Shown here piece after piece: positions 61,731 to 64,000 of a DNA stretch of 64,000 nt. The stretch spans positions 124,001 through 188,000 of the forward strand of contig NZ_FMAJ01000010.1 of assembly GCF_900094625.1 (NCBI RefSeq), given 5' to 3'. Position 1 is the stretch's first letter. Each line of letters starts with the position of its first letter. The notes beneath the pieces are model-generated. The model ran no database searches. It saw only the letters and a list, made by a program, of their open reading frames with translations, and was not told where the DNA came from. The position numbers and the translations under genes are program-made. The DNA is from Rhizobium aethiopicum (GTDB lineage: Bacteria > Pseudomonadota > Alphaproteobacteria > Rhizobiales > Rhizobiaceae).

Positions 61731-63659
61731 CTAAAAGGATTGGCCGATGCCGGCATAAATTCCATAATCTGTGCCATCTTCGTACTTGTTCAGCGGCACG
61801 GCAAAATCAAGCCGCAGCGGGCCGAAAGGTGTGGCATATCGTATTCCGGCGCCGGCGCCGGCGCGGATATCGGAAAAACCCGGGAAGGTGCTGTCCGATA
61901 CGGTGCCGACATCGATGAAGGGCACGAGGCCGATCGTGTCGGTAATTTTGATACGGGCCTCCAGCGAGCCGGTCACATAGGAACGGCCGCCGGTGGCTTC
62001 GCCATTGTCGTTGTAAGGCGAGATTTCCTGATAGCTGTAGCCGCGTACTGAACCGCCGCCACCGGCGAAAAAGCGTTGCGTGGCAGGAATGTCCTCGATC
62101 CCGCCGCCGCCGATCAGCACCCCGGCGGCGACTTTGCCGGCAAGCACCAGGCGATCCTCGGCGCCGAACGGCAGGTAGCCGGAGATCGAGCCCTCGAACG
62201 CCGCATAGGGTGTGGCGTTGAAGATCTCGTAGCCGGGCTTTGCCGAGACTGTCGCGCGATAGCCTTCCGTCGGGTTGAACTTGTCGTCGCGTGCGTCACG
62301 ATCATATTGCAGCGGCAGGGCGATCGTCAGGTAGTCATTGGTGCCGAAGGCGTCGTCGTCGCGCTCCCAGCTGACCTCCCCACTCCCTGACACCGTATCC
62401 TGGTCGGTCAATTCATAGGAAAGGCCGAGTGAGGCGGTGACCAGCGTCGCGTTATAAGCGTCCGGATTCTGGGTCTTGGCGACGATGCCGGCCTTCAATG
62501 TGGCGGCTGGGAAGAGGGCGCCGGGCTTGGTGAAAAGGATGCCGGCGGAGTAGTCGAGGCTGCCGACATCGGTCGTTTCGCCGAGCCGCGAGACCGAGCC
62601 CTCGATCCTCAACGTCTCGGCTTCACCGAAGAGGTTTCGGTGGCCCCAATAGCCCTGGATGCCGAAGCCGTCGGTGGTGGAATATTGCGCACCGACGCCG
62701 AAATAACGCCTTTTGCCTTCGGAAACCTCGATCGTCATCGGCAGCGTACCATCAGGCGCCAGCGCATCGCCCTCATGAATGGTGACACTCGAAAAAACGC
62801 CGAGGGCACGCAGGCGCTCGCCGGCCTTTTTCAGCGTTTCCGGGGAATAGGCTTCGCCCTTGTTCAACCGGGAATAACGCTGGATAAAACCGGGTCTGAC
62901 GGTCTTTTCGCCGGTCACTCCGACCTCGCCGATCGGGGCGACAGGCCCTCCTTCGGCAGCAAGCACGATGTCGACCGTGTCGCTCCTGTGATCGGCGACG
63001 ACCTTGCGTTCCGTCAATTTGGCGAAGGGCCGGCCTTCGCTTTTCAACTGCTCGACTATTTTGTCGCCGGCTTTGATGATGGCGAGCGAACCGGCCGCCG
63101 CGCCCGGGGCGAGGTCGTAATCGGCGGGATTGTGGTTTGCAGCGTCGCCGCCGAACTGCACCTCTCTGACCCTGAAGACAGGACCGGGTGCTATATCGAC
63201 GGTGACCGGGATGGGCCCGGAGCGGTCGAATGTCGGATTGGGCGGCAGGTCATCGATGTCTCTTCCATCGATGGTGATCGTCACCACGCCGCCGTAGCGG
63301 GCCTTCTCGTACAAGGCGGCAATCAGCCGCTCGCGGTCATCGCGCGCCTTGACGACGATGCCGAGATCGCCGGAGACGGGCTGCTTCTGGTCGCTGACGA
63401 GGCGGGAGCTGTTTTCCAGTGCTTCCCTGAGATCGGGGTCGGCGGTGTCGGCCTTGAGCTCGACGTGATAGCGCACGGGATCGGGCACCTGTTCGCCCTC
63501 GTCCTCATCCTTGCCGAAGATGGTGATGCCGAAAAGCTTGAAGGCGTAAGCGTCGCCGATCAGGACCGGTGAGAGAGCAGCTGTCGCTGCGATCACCATC
63601 ATGGTGCCTGTTCGCCGATACGCAGTACCTGTTTTCGGGCCTGTCCCTCTAATCCGCAT
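61731..63659 (-). CDS. tamA: autotransporter assembly outer membrane protein TamA (Omp85 family)
   Basis: The 642-residue protein has an N-terminal signal (MMVIAATAALSPVLIGDAYAF; an ATG at 63602 may be the real start), POTRA domains (for example VEVSEGKRRYFGVGAQYS in the last one) and a C-terminal 16-strand barrel ending in ...LDFAVPLNKYEDGTDYGIYAGIGQSF with a terminal Phe. The Omp85 signature is visible in FFAGGGGSVRGYSYQ. It forms the outer membrane part of the TAM with TamB encoded directly downstream. Confidence 0.92.
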   Translation of the reverse strand: MRIRGTGPKTGTAYRRTGTMMVIAATAALSPVLIGDAYAFKLFGITIFGKDEDEGEQVPDPVRYHVELKADTADPDLREALENSSRLVSDQKQPVSGDLGIVVKARDDRERLIAALYEKARYGGVVTITIDGRDIDDLPPNPTFDRSGPIPVTVDIAPGPVFRVREVQFGGDAANHNPADYDLAPGAAAGSLAIIKAGDKIVEQLKSEGRPFAKLTERKVVADHRSDTVDIVLAAEGGPVAPIGEVGVTGEKTVRPGFIQRYSRLNKGEAYSPETLKKAGERLRALGVFSSVTIHEGDALAPDGTLPMTIEVSEGKRRYFGVGAQYSTTDGFGIQGYWGHRNLFGEAETLRIEGSVSRLGETTDVGSLDYSAGILFTKPGALFPAATLKAGIVAKTQNPDAYNATLVTASLGLSYELTDQDTVSGSGEVSWERDDDAFGTNDYLTIALPLQYDRDARDDKFNPTEGYRATVSAKPGYEIFNATPYAAFEGSISGYLPFGAEDRLVLAGKVAAGVLIGGGGIEDIPATQRFFAGGGGSVRGYSYQEISPYNDNGEATGGRSYVTGSLEARIKITDTIGLVPFIDVGTVSDSTFPGFSDIRAGAGAGIRYATPFGPLRLDFAVPLNKYEDGTDYGIYAGIGQSF

Positions 63660-63772
63660 CCGCTGCTTTTGGTTTACGCCTACATGAAGCTTCGTTGCCC
63701 AGCCGTGAACAGCTTAGCGGCAAAATCGCACAGGGTGTACCATTTTAACTTGCCCACGCGCTAATTCAGTAC

Positions 63773-63803
63773 AAAAAATCCCGGATGTGTGTCCGGGATT
63801 TCC
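63773..63803 (-). terminator. rho-independent terminator of the right-edge gene
   Basis: AAATCCCGGA and TCCGGGATTT pair around TGTGTG; read leftwards, a six-base T run follows, 27 bp after the stop codon of the glycine-zipper gene. Confidence 0.8.
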
Positions 63804-63827
63804 TGTTTTTGCCGCTGGTGAGCGCTC

Positions 63828-64000
63828 TCAGCGCGGGCAAGTGTCGATGTAACGGCGGCCATAGCGGTCGCGATAGTAGCACTGGCCGGGCTGTTCGGCG
63901 ACGCTGCCGATCAGAGCGCCCGACACGCCGCCGATGGCGGCACCGACCGCCGCACCACGGACATTGCCGGTGACCGCACCGCCGATCACGGCGCCGGATG
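63828..64000 (-). CDS. glycine-zipper domain protein (5' end cut by window edge)
   Basis: The stop codon is at 63828-63830 and the frame is open to the window edge, so only the last 57 residues or so are seen. They contain a glycine zipper (GGAVTGNVRGAAVGAAIGG, GALIG) followed by a conserved tail CYYRDRYGRRYIDTCPR with two cysteines. Such proteins are usually small exported or outer-membrane-linked proteins (YMGG/17-kDa-type), often lipoproteins. The N-terminus, and so any lipobox, is outside. No function can be given. Confidence 0.75.
   Translation of the reverse strand, partial: SGAVIGGAVTGNVRGAAVGAAIGGVSGALIGSVAEQPGQCYYRDRYGRRYIDTCPR

Overview
The window is chromosomal DNA from an alphaproteobacterium of the Rhizobium etli / R. 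leguminosarum type. It is GC-rich and densely coding. The gene order sdhCDAB, then mdh-sucCD-sucAB-lpd, then priA-atpHAGDC is typical of rhizobia, as are the Omp19-type lipoprotein, the rhizobial intergenic palindromes and a TTAA-N7-TTAAC (CtrA-type) box. I see no tRNA, rRNA, CRISPR, prophage or insertion sequence.

Layout. 1-1.1 kb: the end of an ETF-beta-type lysine methyltransferase gene and a small secreted protein. 1.4-4.8 kb: succinate dehydrogenase. 4.85-7.6 kb: a nucleotidyltransferase, an Omp19-like lipoprotein and zapE. 7.7-19.2 kb: TCA-cycle block (mdh, sucC, sucD, sucA, sucB, lpdA) with four small non-TCA genes placed among the 2-oxoglutarate dehydrogenase genes. 19.2-25.4 kb: TraB/GumN-family protein, xerC, a lysophospholipid acyltransferase, a GNAT enzyme, and a GMC oxidoreductase coupled to a dihydrodipicolinate-synthase-family aldolase. 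25.6-33.7 kb: priA, a small membrane protein and atpHAGDC, with an unexplained 79-codon gene wedged between atpD and atpC. 33.8-36 kb: two surface-polysaccharide genes. 36-39 kb: a leftward ThiXYZ-type pyrimidine/thiamine-precursor transporter under a TPP riboswitch. 39.1-40.6 kb: a SoxR-type promoter that appears to drive a short terminated transcript, then an SDR and an ArsR regulator. 40.7-49.7 kb: LysR regulator plus fdsGBA-fdhD-fdsD, the soluble NAD-dependent formate dehydrogenase, with an OFA-family oxalate/formate carrier. 49.7-52.4 kb: a soluble PAS-PAS chemoreceptor, cheW and a remnant of a second receptor gene. 52.5-55.2 kb: arginine catabolism (rocD, rocF) divergent from an Lrp/AsnC regulator. 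55.2-63.7 kb: tamB and tamA. The right edge cuts a glycine-zipper protein gene.

The core genes form a coherent respiratory set: formate dehydrogenase and 2-oxoglutarate dehydrogenase make NADH, SDH feeds quinone, and the F1 part of ATP synthase is encoded nearby. The less ordinary content is: (1) a soxS-like promoter (39275-39305) followed by a ~190-nt terminated RNA; (2) a TPP riboswitch whose first downstream reading frame is a 57-codon YkoF-like fragment, translationally coupled to the permease; (3) a perfect 7-bp hairpin between the Shine-Dalgarno and the start codon of sucA; (4) a CxxC small protein in the ATP synthase operon; (5) seven and a half tandem ~107-residue repeats in TamB; (6) a chemoreceptor tail (SWEEF) left just upstream of cheW; and (7) a rhizobial repeat that now encodes the C-terminus of the ThiZ-like ATPase. 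None of these was checked against a database.
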